From NCBI GenBank assembly GCA_017478025.1, contig JAFVGZ010000028.1, positions 1 to 64,000 on the forward strand: DNA of 64,000 nt. Direction: 5' to 3'. The DNA comes from Prevotella sp. (GTDB lineage: Bacteria > Bacteroidota > Bacteroidia > Bacteroidales > Bacteroidaceae). The stretch's first letter is position 1, and each line of letters opens with the position of its first letter. A program made the translations under genes and the position numbers. The notes under the pieces are model-generated. The model saw nothing but the letters and a program-made list of their open reading frames with translations, had not been told where the DNA came from and did no database searches. This document shows, in pieces, positions 16,758 to 25,975 of the stretch.

Positions 16758-19304
16758 CTATTTCATCCTCGCTCCTGCGGGTGTGAATGAGCCTTGCGGT
16801 GTATCTATCGTCAAGCGTCCGTTCTTCAGCACCTTGCGTACTGCGCCCTGCTGCTCGTCTGTCGCGTCAATGCTTTCAATGCCTGTCGTACCGTCGGTGA
16901 AGAGCAGCGCGCCATAGAGTGATGTCAGTCCTGATGGCGGTGTCAGATATGCCTTGTATTGGCTGCATCGCTGCCTGTCGGTCAGAGTGACCTTATAGAA
17001 TGCCAACCCGCTCTTCGAAGTTAGGTTCTGCATCACGTAGCTTCCTATAGGCACAAATACATCTCCGTTTGCTGTGTTGCCCACCAGCAGCCCGTTGGTG
17101 TGCTGTCCCGTTGGTGTCGTAGGACCGCTGAAATCGTATGTACCTGGCGTACCGCTTACGAGATAAGCCTTGTTAATTTCTATCTTATCTACTGATGTCT
17201 TCACCAACTCATTACCATTGGTGCTTGTCACCTCATACAACGTCAAGCCAACCGGCTTTTTAGCGCTGAACGGCAGACACAACGTGCCCCAGCCTATAGA
17301 CGAAAGTTTGTAGGCGATGTCCAGCTTTGAGGTGCATTTGAAATCTATTTCTTTAGTTAATTCTGTACTTCCTTGATGGGGTATGGCATAATAGGTGTTG
17401 CCAGCAACCAGTGCCTCACCTCCACCAACATGTTGATAATCATAATTGGCAAAGTCGAATACAACATCTTTAGTTTCATGAGCTTCAAAACTTTCAGTAG
17501 CATCTATAATTCCTATACCTGTTAGTTGATTGCCATTTATTAACTTGTAAACCCATGCTCTAAATGACGTGTTCTCAAGTGGAGTGGAGCTATTATTCCA
17601 CAATCTTATGGTGTAAGTTCCGCTGGTTGGTGTTACATATCCGTCATCGCTTACAGTTGGTGTGCCATCTACAATCAGCCCTTCACCTGCTGTAAGTACT
17701 GTCATTGCCGGTATGCTGCTATATCCGTAAGGCAATTGCATAAGTTGCCAATCATTGTTCTCGTCTTTGAATATCGGGTAAACCGTATATTCTCCTGCCG
17801 CCATCTGTGTCGGTATAGTGAAAGACATACTTGCATTCGTATAAAAATAGTTTGGTTCCAGACTCCAGGTAGTTGCCTCGATGTCTGTTGCCTCGCTGCT
17901 CTCATTGTTCACCATCCTCACTCCAACTGTTTGTGATGATGCGATGATTGAGGTGTTTGTTACTTTTGTAAATGTCAATGAGTTGCTACTGCCTGCAGCT
18001 GTGGCGTTTAAATCGAGTGAATATTCATCGCATGTCATTTCAATCTTTTCCAAACTTGAGTTGCCTGGGTCTGGTTTTATGCCTATCACAATGCTCTGGC
18101 TCTGGTCGTATGCTGACCCAGCTACACCACCTCCGGTACCTGTACCATTTGGTGTCAGTGCTTTCACCGTGCCTGCCGTGCCCTGCAGAGGGAAGTAGCC
18201 ATTGTTACTTCCATTCCAACCCCAGTTCAGGTAGAAAAGGTCATTGCCCCCCTCATACTTATATCCGTCACAGACGAATGCATGTCCTGCGCCGGCACTT
18301 GTGCTTCCGCTATACAACACCGGCCTGCCTGCAGCAAGCTCAGCATATATCATCTCTGCCCAGTCATCATTGCTGTAGTATGTGCGCCCTTTATACGAAA
18401 TACTCTTGTCATACTTAAAGTAGTTTACCATTCCCTGTGCAGCTGTAAATGCGGATGCGGATGAACCGCCGGTTGATATTTGGCCGTATCTCATATTTGC
18501 AGCCACTCCGCAGTGGTACATCAGCGTTGCAACGGCTCTTTCGTTCGCATCGCCTGTCCCTTGCTCGTTACCGCTAAACGTATTGTTTGTGTAGCTATTG
18601 TTCATGTTTTCCCAATCGTAGGTGGTGTTCGCGAAATCAGCCTGAAATGTAATTTGGATAAGACCGCCGTCCCATTTCTGAGTGTAGCTATTGCTGCCTG
18701 TGCCGTGGGTGGGGTAGTTGTATTTTTTCATTATCTGCGCCATCGCAGTTGCTACGCAACCTGTGGCGAGTGAACCATCGGTGGTATATGAGTTATTTAA
18801 AATCTTCGGTATCGCCGTGTTGAATGGTGCCACCTGATCCCACGTCGTGGCGCAGAGTGGTGTTATATTCGCTCTTGCTATCGACTTCATGCCCATGCCG
18901 CCTTTTGCCGCTGCGGTGGTGCCGCCGTTCTTTATGGCAGCGCTGATCTGCTGCTCATACTGGCTTAGCCACCATTTCATGTTCTCCGGTGCTGTGGCAT
19001 AGTCAAAGGTGCCGTGGTCTGAGTAGCCCAGTATGGTGCGTGCCGTCTCGTCGCCACCGATGATGACGAAGCCGCCTTGCCCGTTGCTGCCGTTGTTGAA
19101 TACATAGTAATAGGTCTCATTGCCCTGCTGTGCCGTGTAGGCCAGCTGCACGTCTGTTGTTACCGTGCCGCCCTTGGCACCGGCGCTGCGATTAAGGAAT
19201 GCTGCAGCCTTAGCTTGGGCTTCCTCCACGCTAACGGTTTGCTGACCCATAGCAGTCATCACCGCCATCGTCAGCAGTAGTAGTGTCAGTAGATAGTGTT
19301 TCAT
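16758..19304 (-). CDS. C10 family (streptopain-like) secreted cysteine protease
   Basis: A secreted zymogen of 848 residues in the streptopain/interpain family. A signal peptide (residues 1-20, ending TAMG before QQ) is followed by a propeptide to about 145 and the catalytic domain at about 146-410. The nucleophile is Cys183 in LATGCVATAMAQ, the catalytic His is 341 in GAGHAFVCDGY, and the Trp-rich YLNWGWNGSNNGYF follows at 359-371. All are intact, so the enzyme should be active. Residues 415-800 look like beta-rich domains of unknown role. The last 30 residues (VLKNGRLTIDTPQGSFTPAG and on) match a tail shared with two other exported proteins in this window. No inhibitor gene lies next to it. 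The 57-residue ORF follows downstream. Confidence 0.92.
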   Translation of the reverse strand: MKHYLLTLLLLTMAVMTAMGQQTVSVEEAQAKAAAFLNRSAGAKGGTVTTDVQLAYTAQQGNETYYYVFNNGSNGQGGFVIIGGDETARTILGYSDHGTFDYATAPENMKWWLSQYEQQISAAIKNGGTTAAAKGGMGMKSIARANITPLCATTWDQVAPFNTAIPKILNNSYTTDGSLATGCVATAMAQIMKKYNYPTHGTGSNSYTQKWDGGLIQITFQADFANTTYDWENMNNSYTNNTFSGNEQGTGDANERAVATLMYHCGVAANMRYGQISTGGSSASAFTAAQGMVNYFKYDKSISYKGRTYYSNDDWAEMIYAELAAGRPVLYSGSTSAGAGHAFVCDGYKYEGGNDLFYLNWGWNGSNNGYFPLQGTAGTVKALTPNGTGTGGGVAGSAYDQSQSIVIGIKPDPGNSSLEKIEMTCDEYSLDLNATAAGSSNSLTFTKVTNTSIIASSQTVGVRMVNNESSEATDIEATTWSLEPNYFYTNASMSFTIPTQMAAGEYTVYPIFKDENNDWQLMQLPYGYSSIPAMTVLTAGEGLIVDGTPTVSDDGYVTPTSGTYTIRLWNNSSTPLENTSFRAWVYKLINGNQLTGIGIIDATESFEAHETKDVVFDFANYDYQHVGGGEALVAGNTYYAIPHQGSTELTKEIDFKCTSKLDIAYKLSSIGWGTLCLPFSAKKPVGLTLYEVTSTNGNELVKTSVDKIEINKAYLVSGTPGTYDFSGPTTPTGQHTNGLLVGNTANGDVFVPIGSYVMQNLTSKSGLAFYKVTLTDRQRCSQYKAYLTPPSGLTSLYGALLFTDGTTGIESIDATDEQQGAVRKVLKNGRLTIDTPQGSFTPAGARMK

Positions 19305-19484
19305 AGATTTTGTTGGTTTAAAGCCCCCACCATCTCCCCCCAGGGGGGAGCGTTCAACGGAGGAGCATGTTTATAAAATAGTTATTATGTTATTTTTCTT
19401 CGTCTGTACCCGCAGATTCACCCCATTGCGACTAAGCCTCACCTGCCTACGCCCCGTGTTGCTGCTCGCTAATGGTAATCATAA

Positions 19485-19552
19485 CTTGTTAATTCGTTAA
19501 TTTGTTAATTCGTTAATTTGTTAACTTGTTAATTCGTTAATTTGTTAATTTG
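19485..19552. repeat. 8-bp tandem repeat TTAATTCG/TTAATTTG
   Basis: About eight units alternate TTAATTCG and TTAATTTG. The gluQ stop codon (19537-19539) lies inside the array, so the last residues of that protein are repeat-encoded. The same 8-mer recurs at 60681-60717, ending at the glycosyltransferase start. Confidence 0.85.
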
Positions 19553-20619
19553 ACCACGATGTCCTCCTGTGGCACCAGGCCCCATGAGAACAGCGGCAGC
19601 AGTTGCTGCGGTGTCATCGGTGTCGGCTTAGGCTGCAGCCCCGCAAGATGTCCGAGATAGCCTATTATCTCTTGCGCGCGATACTTATATCTTAGTACGC
19701 TCATGTCCAGGCTCTTGTCGCGTTTCGACAGCCGTTGCCCTGCTTCGTTTATCAGCAGGGGGAAGTGGAAATACCTCGGTGCCGGCAGGTCCAGCAGCTT
19801 CGCCAGGAAAGTCTGCTGCGGTGCCGACAGCAATAGGTCCCTGCCTCTCACCACCTCTGTCACGCCTGTCAGCGCATCATCCACCACCACTGCCAGCTGA
19901 TAGGCGTATGCCCCGTCCTTGCGTCTCACCACGAAGTCGCCCACCTGCTCATAGAGGTCCACCGTCAGAGGTCCGTAGTGCCCGTCGGTGATGCTCACCT
20001 TTTTGTGAGGCACCTCGACGCGCAAAGCCCCAGGGCCGGCAGCTCCGGTTTCTCCGGAGTTTCCAATTTCTCCGGAGTTTCCAGTTTCTCCGGAGTTTCC
20101 AGTTTCTCCGGATATTCCAGGGTTTCCGGCAGTTCCGGATAATCTGGTTTTCCCGGGGTAGTTCTCCCTCCCCTTGGGGAGGGCTGGGGTGGAGCTTTCC
20201 CCTTCTGGGAGGGCTGGGGTGGGGCTGGTGGGGCTGGTGGAGCTGGTGGGACTTTCCCTATGTACCACCACGCGTCCGTCGCTTTCGTGTGGAGCCATCG
20301 TAGATAGCAGGTCTGCCCTCGTTCGGTGGCATTCATATATCACTCCCTGCTTGCGCAGCTGTTCCAGATATGCGCTGTATATGTCCGTGCGATTGCTCTG
20401 ATATATCGGTGTGCCATCCCAGTCGAGCCCCAACCACCTCAGGTCATCCATAAGCAACTCGCCATACTCCCTGCGGCAGCGCTGGGGATCCAGGTCCTCT
20501 ATGCGCAGCAACCAGCGTCCGCCGTTGCTCTTGGCTGATAGCCATGACAGCAGCGCGCCAAAGATGTTGCCTAAATGCATCCTGCCCGTAGGCGACGGGG
20601 CAAATCGTCCGATAGTCAT
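19537..20619 (-). CDS. gluQ: Glutamyl-Q tRNA(Asp) synthetase with in-frame repeat insertion
   Basis: GluQRS is a truncated glutamyl-tRNA synthetase paralogue that glutamylates queuosine in tRNA(Asp). The Rossmann catalytic core is clear: APSPTGRMHLGN (residues 8-18, HIGH-type) and RLSKRDKS (296-303, KMSKS-type). The protein is 360 residues, longer than the usual 290-310, because residues about 123-196 are low-complexity: Ser-Thr-Pro runs, then TPALPEGESSTPALPKGREN, then collagen-like GETGNSGETGNSGEIGNSG. This stretch is encoded by the composite repeat at 20041-20232. It sits just after Cys97 (YECHRTR), in the zinc-binding region of homologues, where a second Cys is not seen. The start overlaps the cdd stop by 4 nt (ATGA), so the two are coupled. 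Confidence 0.88.
   Translation of the reverse strand: MTIGRFAPSPTGRMHLGNIFGALLSWLSAKSNGGRWLLRIEDLDPQRCRREYGELLMDDLRWLGLDWDGTPIYQSNRTDIYSAYLEQLRKQGVIYECHRTRADLLSTMAPHESDGRVVVHRESPTSSTSPTSPTPALPEGESSTPALPKGRENYPGKTRLSGTAGNPGISGETGNSGETGNSGEIGNSGETGAAGPGALRVEVPHKKVSITDGHYGPLTVDLYEQVGDFVVRRKDGAYAYQLAVVVDDALTGVTEVVRGRDLLLSAPQQTFLAKLLDLPAPRYFHFPLLINEAGQRLSKRDKSLDMSVLRYKYRAQEIIGYLGHLAGLQPKPTPMTPQQLLPLFSWGLVPQEDIVVKLTN
20041..20232. repeat. Composite repeat inside gluQ
   Basis: Positions 20041-20156 are an array of TCCGG-centred units with 9- and 18-bp periods. Positions 20162-20221 carry two CCCTCCCC/GGGAGGG-type segments ending GGGCTGGGGTGGGG. The same two parts in the same order and orientation fill the gene gaps at 43477-43868, 45087-45252 and 46059-46225. 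Here they are translated on the minus strand without breaking the frame. Confidence 0.88.
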
Positions 20620-21074
20620 AATCTAAATCCCTCAGGCAGCAGTTCTTGCAGCTGCCACTGCTTCATCTCCTTGATATCACCCTCCTCATCGGTGCTGGCG
20701 CACAGTATCCGAAAGTCCGGTACGCAGAACTCTGCCATCACCTGTCTGCACACTCCGCAGGGCGTACACAGGTCTGACCCCTGTCGCTCTGCCGGGGCTC
20801 CCACGATGGCGATAGCCTTGAAATACTTCCTCCAGTCGTGCTCCGCGCCAGTGCCTTGCCTCAGGTCGCCGTCGCTGATAGCCTTCACAAAGGCTGTGCG
20901 CTCAGCGCATATCGACGGCCCGAACGCCGCATTCTCCACATTGCAGCCGGTATATACCCTTCCGTCTGCGCATAGCAACGCCGCCCCCACGCGAAAGCGG
21001 GAGTAAGGGGCGTACGACAACTGTCGGGCTGCCAATGCGCGCCGCACCAATGCGTCATCATCCAATATCATCAT
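20616..21074 (-). CDS. cdd: Cytidine deaminase
   Basis: The enzyme hydrolyses cytidine and deoxycytidine to uridine forms in pyrimidine salvage. The 152 residues are the homotetrameric zinc type. Ligands Cys56 (SICAERT), Cys106 and Cys109 (TPCGVCRQV) and catalytic Glu58 are present, as is the substrate loop NVENAAFG (45-52). The start could equally be the second Met. It is first in a two-gene unit with gluQ. Confidence 0.95.
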   Translation of the reverse strand: MMILDDDALVRRALAARQLSYAPYSRFRVGAALLCADGRVYTGCNVENAAFGPSICAERTAFVKAISDGDLRQGTGAEHDWRKYFKAIAIVGAPAERQGSDLCTPCGVCRQVMAEFCVPDFRILCASTDEEGDIKEMKQWQLQELLPEGFRL

Positions 21075-21145
21075 AGGCGGAAGTGTTTAGGTTTAGGCAC
21101 CCCTCTGTGGGGGGATTTCGTTAGGATAGTCGATAGTCTATGCTG

Positions 21146-21177
21146 CAAAGGTACGATTTAGTTTTTAAATATACAAG
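21146..21177 (-). promoter_or_regulatory. Promoter for cdd-gluQ
   Basis: On the minus strand CTTG (21177-21174), 20 nt and TACCTTTG (21153-21146) match the Bacteroidetes promoter form. The start of transcription would fall about 65 nt before cdd. Confidence 0.75.
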
Positions 21178-21293
21178 AGAAAAGCTCATTTTTTCTATTG
21201 TATATCCAAAGCGGAGTACCTTCTTTCTGTCGTTACACTTGATGAAAGCGTCGCTTCCTCTGCTCTCCTCATGTTTCCATGTGTCAAATTGGG

Positions 21294-21452
21294 ACTGACA
21301 AAATGGCAGTTTCAAACGCCCTGATAATCAGTGCGTTGCAATAGCAGGTCTTTTAGGCGGTAAAAGACCTGCTATTACCGAGTAAAAGACCTACTATTAA
21401 GCGGTAAAAGACCTACTATTAGAACGTAAAAGTTCAACTGACAAAATGGCAG
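21294..21452. repeat. 22-bp tandem array flanked by 16-bp direct repeats
   Basis: GTAAAAGACCTRCTATTA starts at 21360, 21382 and 21404, with a partial unit at 21426; the period is exactly 22 bp and the last four bases of each unit vary. An inverted copy TAGCAGGTCTTTTA (21342-21355) pairs with TAAAAGACCTGCTA (21361-21374) over a 5-nt loop. ACTGACAAAATGGCAG flanks the block on both sides (21294-21309 and 21437-21452). No gene is seen between 21178 and 21691. Confidence 0.88.
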
Positions 21453-21691
21453 AGTTAAAGGCAGAGATTTCGTGGGGCATTATTTTACATGAATTGCAAC
21501 GAATTACCCATTGATCTTCCAATTATTTTCGATTCTCTCTGTTCCTCCCTTTCATCTCCTTTCGTTTTCTTGGATTTTCTTTTAATATTGTCACCTTCCT
21601 TGACTTAAAATAACCTTTGAACCGTTAAAGATACCTTAAAAGTCCAAAAACATAAAAAATCCAACTTTATTGCAAAATAATTTATGCAAAG

Positions 21692-21724
21692 TTGTTGCCG
21701 TAAACGGAAAAATGTGTACCTTTG
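21692..21724 (+). promoter_or_regulatory. Promoter for the AraC-type gene
   Basis: TTG at 21695-21697, 19 nt, then TACCTTTG at 21717-21724. The AraC-type gene starts 28 nt later. I see no separate promoter before the lipoprotein gene at 22280, so this one may serve both. Confidence 0.75.
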
Positions 21725-21751
21725 TCCCCGAAAACTGAAGAACTGTAGCCC

Positions 21752-22096
21752 ATGAGCGCAAGCAAGGAAGGCATACATACGCGTATCCTGTTGTGTTTGG
21801 AGCGTGATCGCTGCTATACAGACAAGGAGCTCACGATGGAAAAAATGAGCCGTATGGTAGGTACGAATATGAGCTATCTCTCCAGTATCATCAATAGGGA
21901 GTTCGGTTGCCGCTTCAAGGAGCTCATCAACCGCTACCGCACCGAAATGGCGCAGCGAGAGATTCTCAGGTACGACGATGCTTCCTATACCACCGGAGAG
22001 AAATGCGGTTTCTCCTCCAGAGCGACATATTATCAGGTGTTCCGTCGCATTACAGGGCTCACGCCGTACCAATACCTGCGAATGGCAAGGAGGTAA
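21752..22096 (+). CDS. Stand-alone AraC-type DNA-binding protein
   Basis: The 114 residues are nearly all AraC/XylS DNA-binding domain, with two helix-turn-helix units: TMEKMSRMVGTNMSYLSSII at about 28-47, and the second around CGFSSRATYYQVFRRITG, followed by the signature LTPYQYLRMARR. There is no sensor or receiver domain, so any signal must come from a partner or from its abundance. It lies 183 bp upstream of the large lipoprotein gene on the same strand and is a candidate regulator of it (inference). Confidence 0.85.
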   Translation: MSASKEGIHTRILLCLERDRCYTDKELTMEKMSRMVGTNMSYLSSIINREFGCRFKELINRYRTEMAQREILRYDDASYTTGEKCGFSSRATYYQVFRRITGLTPYQYLRMARR

Positions 22097-22279
22097 CAGA
22101 ACAGACGTGGGAGTGGAAATGATAACGAAATACACCTTATTAATATATATAAAGGAAAGATTTTAATAAAGCAAAAGAAATTAATTGAACCATTAAAACA
22201 TCTAAAAGACAAAGAGAAGAAAGAAAACTTAACAAAAAAATCAACAAACTTTTATTTAATAACTTATTTTTAAACTTTT

Positions 22280-25200
22280 ATGAGAAAGAAAATTTTTAGT
22301 GCTTTGATGCTTGTAGCGTTCTTTGCTGCTACATCATCAACATTAGTTTCTTGTAAGGATTACGATGAGGAGATCAGCGCTGTCAATACTCGTATTGACA
22401 ACCTCGATGAGGAGCTGAGCGACGACATCGCAGCCCTTGAGACCCAACTGAACACTGCCAAGACTCAGTTGCAGTCAGCAATTGATGCCAACAAGGCTCT
22501 GATTAACAGCCTTACTCAGAAGCATGACGCAGACGTTGCAGCTCTGAATGAAAAGATTGCTGCCAACAATCAGAAGATCGTTGACCTCACAGCTCGCGTT
22601 GCTGCTCTTGAGACCGCAATGACCGCTGCTCAGAATGCAATCAAGAACCTTGAGGACACCAAGGCTGACAAGACAGCTCTGGCTGCTGCTATCGCTGACG
22701 CTGCTGCTACTCACGCAGCTCTCTCTGGCGATATCAAGAAGCTGCAGGACGCAGACAAGGAGATCATCGCTGCTTACAAGGCTGCTGACGACGCTCTCGA
22801 GTCTAAGATTACTGCTGCTTACGAGGCTGCCGACAAGGAGCTCGCTGCTGCTTTCGCTGCTGCTGACCAGAACCTGCAGTTGCAGATCAATGCTAACAAG
22901 GCTGCTATCGAGGCTCTCCAGAAGTTCCAGACTGAGCAGCTCGCTAACAACGATGCACAGCAGACTGCTATCGGCAAGAATGCATCAGATATCGCTGCCC
23001 TCACACAGAAGGAGGCTAAGGATATCAAGGATCTGAATGATGCTCTGGATGCATTCAAGTCTAAGGTTGCTGAGACATACGCTACAAAGACTGCTCTGGC
23101 TGAGGGTATGGAAGATGCTAACAAGAAGATCAATGCTGTTAACGACAAGATTAACCTCCTCAACGTCCTGATCTCTAAGCGTCTCACCTCTGTTGTCTTC
23201 GCTCCTAACAAGTACATCGACGGTGTTGAGTGCATCGACTTCGCTTCTATCAAGTACAAGACTTGGGGTAAGGCTGACGCTGAGAAGAAGAACGAGAAGG
23301 CTGAGTTCCTCCGCGACTTCCCAACAGACGGCAAGTACTCTGGCGACAACGCTGTTGCTAAACCAGACTCATTCCTGATTGACAACGGTACTACAACTGC
23401 TACATACTATGTTAACCCAACAGGTGTTACAACAGAGTGCATCGCTTCTCTGGAGTATCTGCAGAACTATGCTACAAACTACCTCACACGTCAGGACAAC
23501 GTGAAGGACGGCATCAAGCTGAACGTAGCTGGTTACGAGGTTGAAAACGGTAAGCTGATTGTTAAGCTGACTAAGAACGTACAGCAGTCTAAGAACGAGA
23601 ACCAGATCAACAATGGTAACGTTGACTTCACTATCGTTTCTCTGAAGGCTAACATCGCTAAGGATCAGCTCACAGACGGTGAGGAGAGCGCTGCTGTTTA
23701 CTCTGACTGGGCACGCCTCTATGAGGAGACCAGCAAGGTTCGTATCCACCAGAAGGATGTTAAGGAGAATGGTGTAGCTCCACACTTCTATGCATTCTCT
23801 GAGATCTACACTGAGTTCGCTAAGAACACTAACCCAAGCTCTGCTGCAGCTCTCCACTACAAGTACCCATGGGATGCTCTGCATATACTGAAGAAGGTAC
23901 AGTACAACAAGACTCTCAACCTTAACTCATTGGACGATGTATGTGATACAAATGGTAAGCTTGTTGACTACAAGTCTTATGGTCTGAAGTTTGAGCACAA
24001 TGTTGTTGAGTACAACGTGCTGAACGAGAAGGAGACTTCTGACGCTACAGATCAGGCTAAGTACGCTAAGATTACTGTTGACGAGAATGGTAACGACATC
24101 CTTTCTTCTTGCGCTGCTGACGGTACTATCACTGACGGTAAGAACCGTGACGCTATCGGTAAGACTCCTGTTATCCAGGTTGTACTGAAGGATACTGTTA
24201 ACAACCAGGTTGTTGACGTTCGCTTCTATCGCATCCAGTGGGCACGTGAGTCTCTTGAGACCAGAACCTATGATGAGCAGGCATTCAGCTTCGATTGGGG
24301 TTGCGGTAATGTTTACGGCTCTAAGATCATGGAAGCTGAGGTTAACAAGTTCTATGCTTGGGCTAGCGCAGACGGTCAGGGCTTCGACCAGACCACATTC
24401 CACGCTATCTTCGAGTTCGATGGTGTTCTTTATGGCACTGAAGATGCAGCTAAGACATCTGATGGGTCTAAGAAGGTTGGTACAGTTACTGACAACTGGT
24501 CTGCTATGCAGCCAGCTCAGGCTCACAACATTAAGTTCGACTTCGAAGCTTCTGAGAAGCTCACAAAGTCTCTCTATGATGGTACTGCTGTAGTACGCGT
24601 GGGTTACATCGCTGTTAAGGATAGGCTGACTGGTGACGTAGCATTCGTCATCCCAGTTAAGGCTACTATCAATTACCCAGGTCCGAAGATTGCTGCAGGT
24701 GCTAAGTACAACCAGACAGCTTGGGACTTCCAGGGTGGTTCTTCTGAGGCATACTCTCTCGACAACATCAAGAAGTATGTTACATCTAACCCAACTCTGA
24801 CAAACAATCCTATCTATGGTGAGGGTCAGGGCTTCACAGACGCTCAGTTCATCAACAACCTGCTGAACAACTACACTATCAACGGTCAGGCTCCTCAGAC
24901 TGTTAAGGATCTGCTCGTTAACGTTTACAAGGTAGAGAACGATGGCGCTGGTGTACAGAAGGTAGCAGTTGCTGATTCTGTTAAGTTTATCTTCGACAAG
25001 GCTCGTCTCGATATCCTCCCAGGTGAGGCTAAGTGGACTCTCTCTGATGATGCACAGAAACTCTACTACAAGGAAGAATTAGCTGTTGAGATTGTTGGTG
25101 GTACAAAGGTACAGCTCCATGAGGGTGGTACTCCTGGTAAGCACGGTCAGCCAACAGATGGTGCTCTCCTGCTCGTGAACTACACAGCTGATGAGACAAC

Positions 25201-25810
25201 TGACGTTAACACTATCAAGAACGCTGTTCCTGTTAAGCTTGTAGGCACACAGTGCACACTTGATGTTGACATGGATAAGTATCTCGTTCGCTTCGAGAAG
25301 CCTCTGACAACTATCAACAACAACGTTACTCTCGAGGTTAAGGACCAGATCACTACTACCAACATCGCTGGTACTGATTACCCAGGTTCTGTAGCTTCTC
25401 CTGCTATCTCTGGCCTCTTCGGTCTGAAGGAGACATTCGGTCAGTATCGTACCGTTCTCGGTGCAGGTGCTACTCCAGGTCTTGCAGCTTGGTACATCGT
25501 TGGTGAGCCAGTTTATGACATCAACAACGCTAAGACCAACTACAACAAGGATGGTTCTATCGGCACAGAGTGCAAGACTAAGGTTTCAGATATCAAGGAT
25601 AGCGAGGGCAACCAGTACTTCCTGATTGCTATCATTGACTGCGCTGACGGTCAGAAGCACTTCCAGTTCCAGAACCAGAATGGTAACGCTCTGAAGCAGG
25701 CTATCAAGATCCAGTTCGATGTAACTATTCAGACCAAGTGGCTGAAGAACATCAAGTACACCGTAACTGTTACTGTACAGCCTAACACCAACCCTGGTGG
25801 CGCTAAGTAA
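22280..25810 (+). CDS. Large surface lipoprotein with coiled-coil N-terminal region
   Basis: A 1176-residue lipoprotein. The signal peptide ends with lipobox LVSC (Cys at about 26), and the next residues KDYDEE fit the acidic export signal known for surface lipoproteins of this phylum. Residues 30-300 are Ala-, Lys- and Asp-rich heptad repeats (NEKIAANNQKIVDLTARVAA), almost certainly a long coiled coil. Residues 300-1176 are a beta-rich region with no family I can name. Codon choice is narrow (GCT, GTT, AAC, AAG dominate), as in very highly expressed genes. A surface-layer or stalk role is possible but not shown. It is preceded by the AraC-type gene and followed by a terminator. Confidence 0.82.
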   Translation: MRKKIFSALMLVAFFAATSSTLVSCKDYDEEISAVNTRIDNLDEELSDDIAALETQLNTAKTQLQSAIDANKALINSLTQKHDADVAALNEKIAANNQKIVDLTARVAALETAMTAAQNAIKNLEDTKADKTALAAAIADAAATHAALSGDIKKLQDADKEIIAAYKAADDALESKITAAYEAADKELAAAFAAADQNLQLQINANKAAIEALQKFQTEQLANNDAQQTAIGKNASDIAALTQKEAKDIKDLNDALDAFKSKVAETYATKTALAEGMEDANKKINAVNDKINLLNVLISKRLTSVVFAPNKYIDGVECIDFASIKYKTWGKADAEKKNEKAEFLRDFPTDGKYSGDNAVAKPDSFLIDNGTTTATYYVNPTGVTTECIASLEYLQNYATNYLTRQDNVKDGIKLNVAGYEVENGKLIVKLTKNVQQSKNENQINNGNVDFTIVSLKANIAKDQLTDGEESAAVYSDWARLYEETSKVRIHQKDVKENGVAPHFYAFSEIYTEFAKNTNPSSAAALHYKYPWDALHILKKVQYNKTLNLNSLDDVCDTNGKLVDYKSYGLKFEHNVVEYNVLNEKETSDATDQAKYAKITVDENGNDILSSCAADGTITDGKNRDAIGKTPVIQVVLKDTVNNQVVDVRFYRIQWARESLETRTYDEQAFSFDWGCGNVYGSKIMEAEVNKFYAWASADGQGFDQTTFHAIFEFDGVLYGTEDAAKTSDGSKKVGTVTDNWSAMQPAQAHNIKFDFEASEKLTKSLYDGTAVVRVGYIAVKDRLTGDVAFVIPVKATINYPGPKIAAGAKYNQTAWDFQGGSSEAYSLDNIKKYVTSNPTLTNNPIYGEGQGFTDAQFINNLLNNYTINGQAPQTVKDLLVNVYKVENDGAGVQKVAVADSVKFIFDKARLDILPGEAKWTLSDDAQKLYYKEELAVEIVGGTKVQLHEGGTPGKHGQPTDGALLLVNYTADETTDVNTIKNAVPVKLVGTQCTLDVDMDKYLVRFEKPLTTINNNVTLEVKDQITTTNIAGTDYPGSVASPAISGLFGLKETFGQYRTVLGAGATPGLAAWYIVGEPVYDINNAKTNYNKDGSIGTECKTKVSDIKDSEGNQYFLIAIIDCADGQKHFQFQNQNGNALKQAIKIQFDVTIQTKWLKNIKYTVTVTVQPNTNPGGAK

Positions 25811-25842
25811 GCGAAAGCACTACATAATTTAACATAAAAGCC

Positions 25843-25884
25843 GAAGGGCTCAGCGTCAGCAATGGCCTGAGCCCTTCACTTTTG
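25843..25884 (+). terminator. Terminator after the large lipoprotein gene
   Basis: GAAGGGCTCAG (25843-25853) pairs exactly with CTGAGCCCTTC (25867-25877), followed by ACTTTTG. Confidence 0.88.
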
Positions 25885-25888
25885 TTTA

Positions 25889-25956
25889 ATGCATAATGCA
25901 GAATTCTTAATGTATAATGCAGAATTCTTAATGCATAATGCATAGTTCATAATGCA
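25889..25956. repeat. AATGCATAAT-type simple repeat
   Basis: Short units such as AATGCATAATGCAGAATTCTT repeat about three times between the terminator and the next gene. The same words recur at 28339-28431. Confidence 0.75.
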
Positions 25957-25975
25957 TATTTTTTAATTTATAATT

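Noticed and set aside
21121-21315. 64-codon minus-strand ORF before cdd
   Set aside because: It spans the predicted cdd promoter and shows no family features.
21342-21436. CRISPR array
   Set aside because: The 22-bp units are contiguous with only four variable bases, no spacers of CRISPR length exist, and no cas genes are present.
21605-22135. 176-codon minus-strand ORF over the AraC-type gene
   Set aside because: It is antisense to a clear AraC domain and starts and ends without supporting signals.
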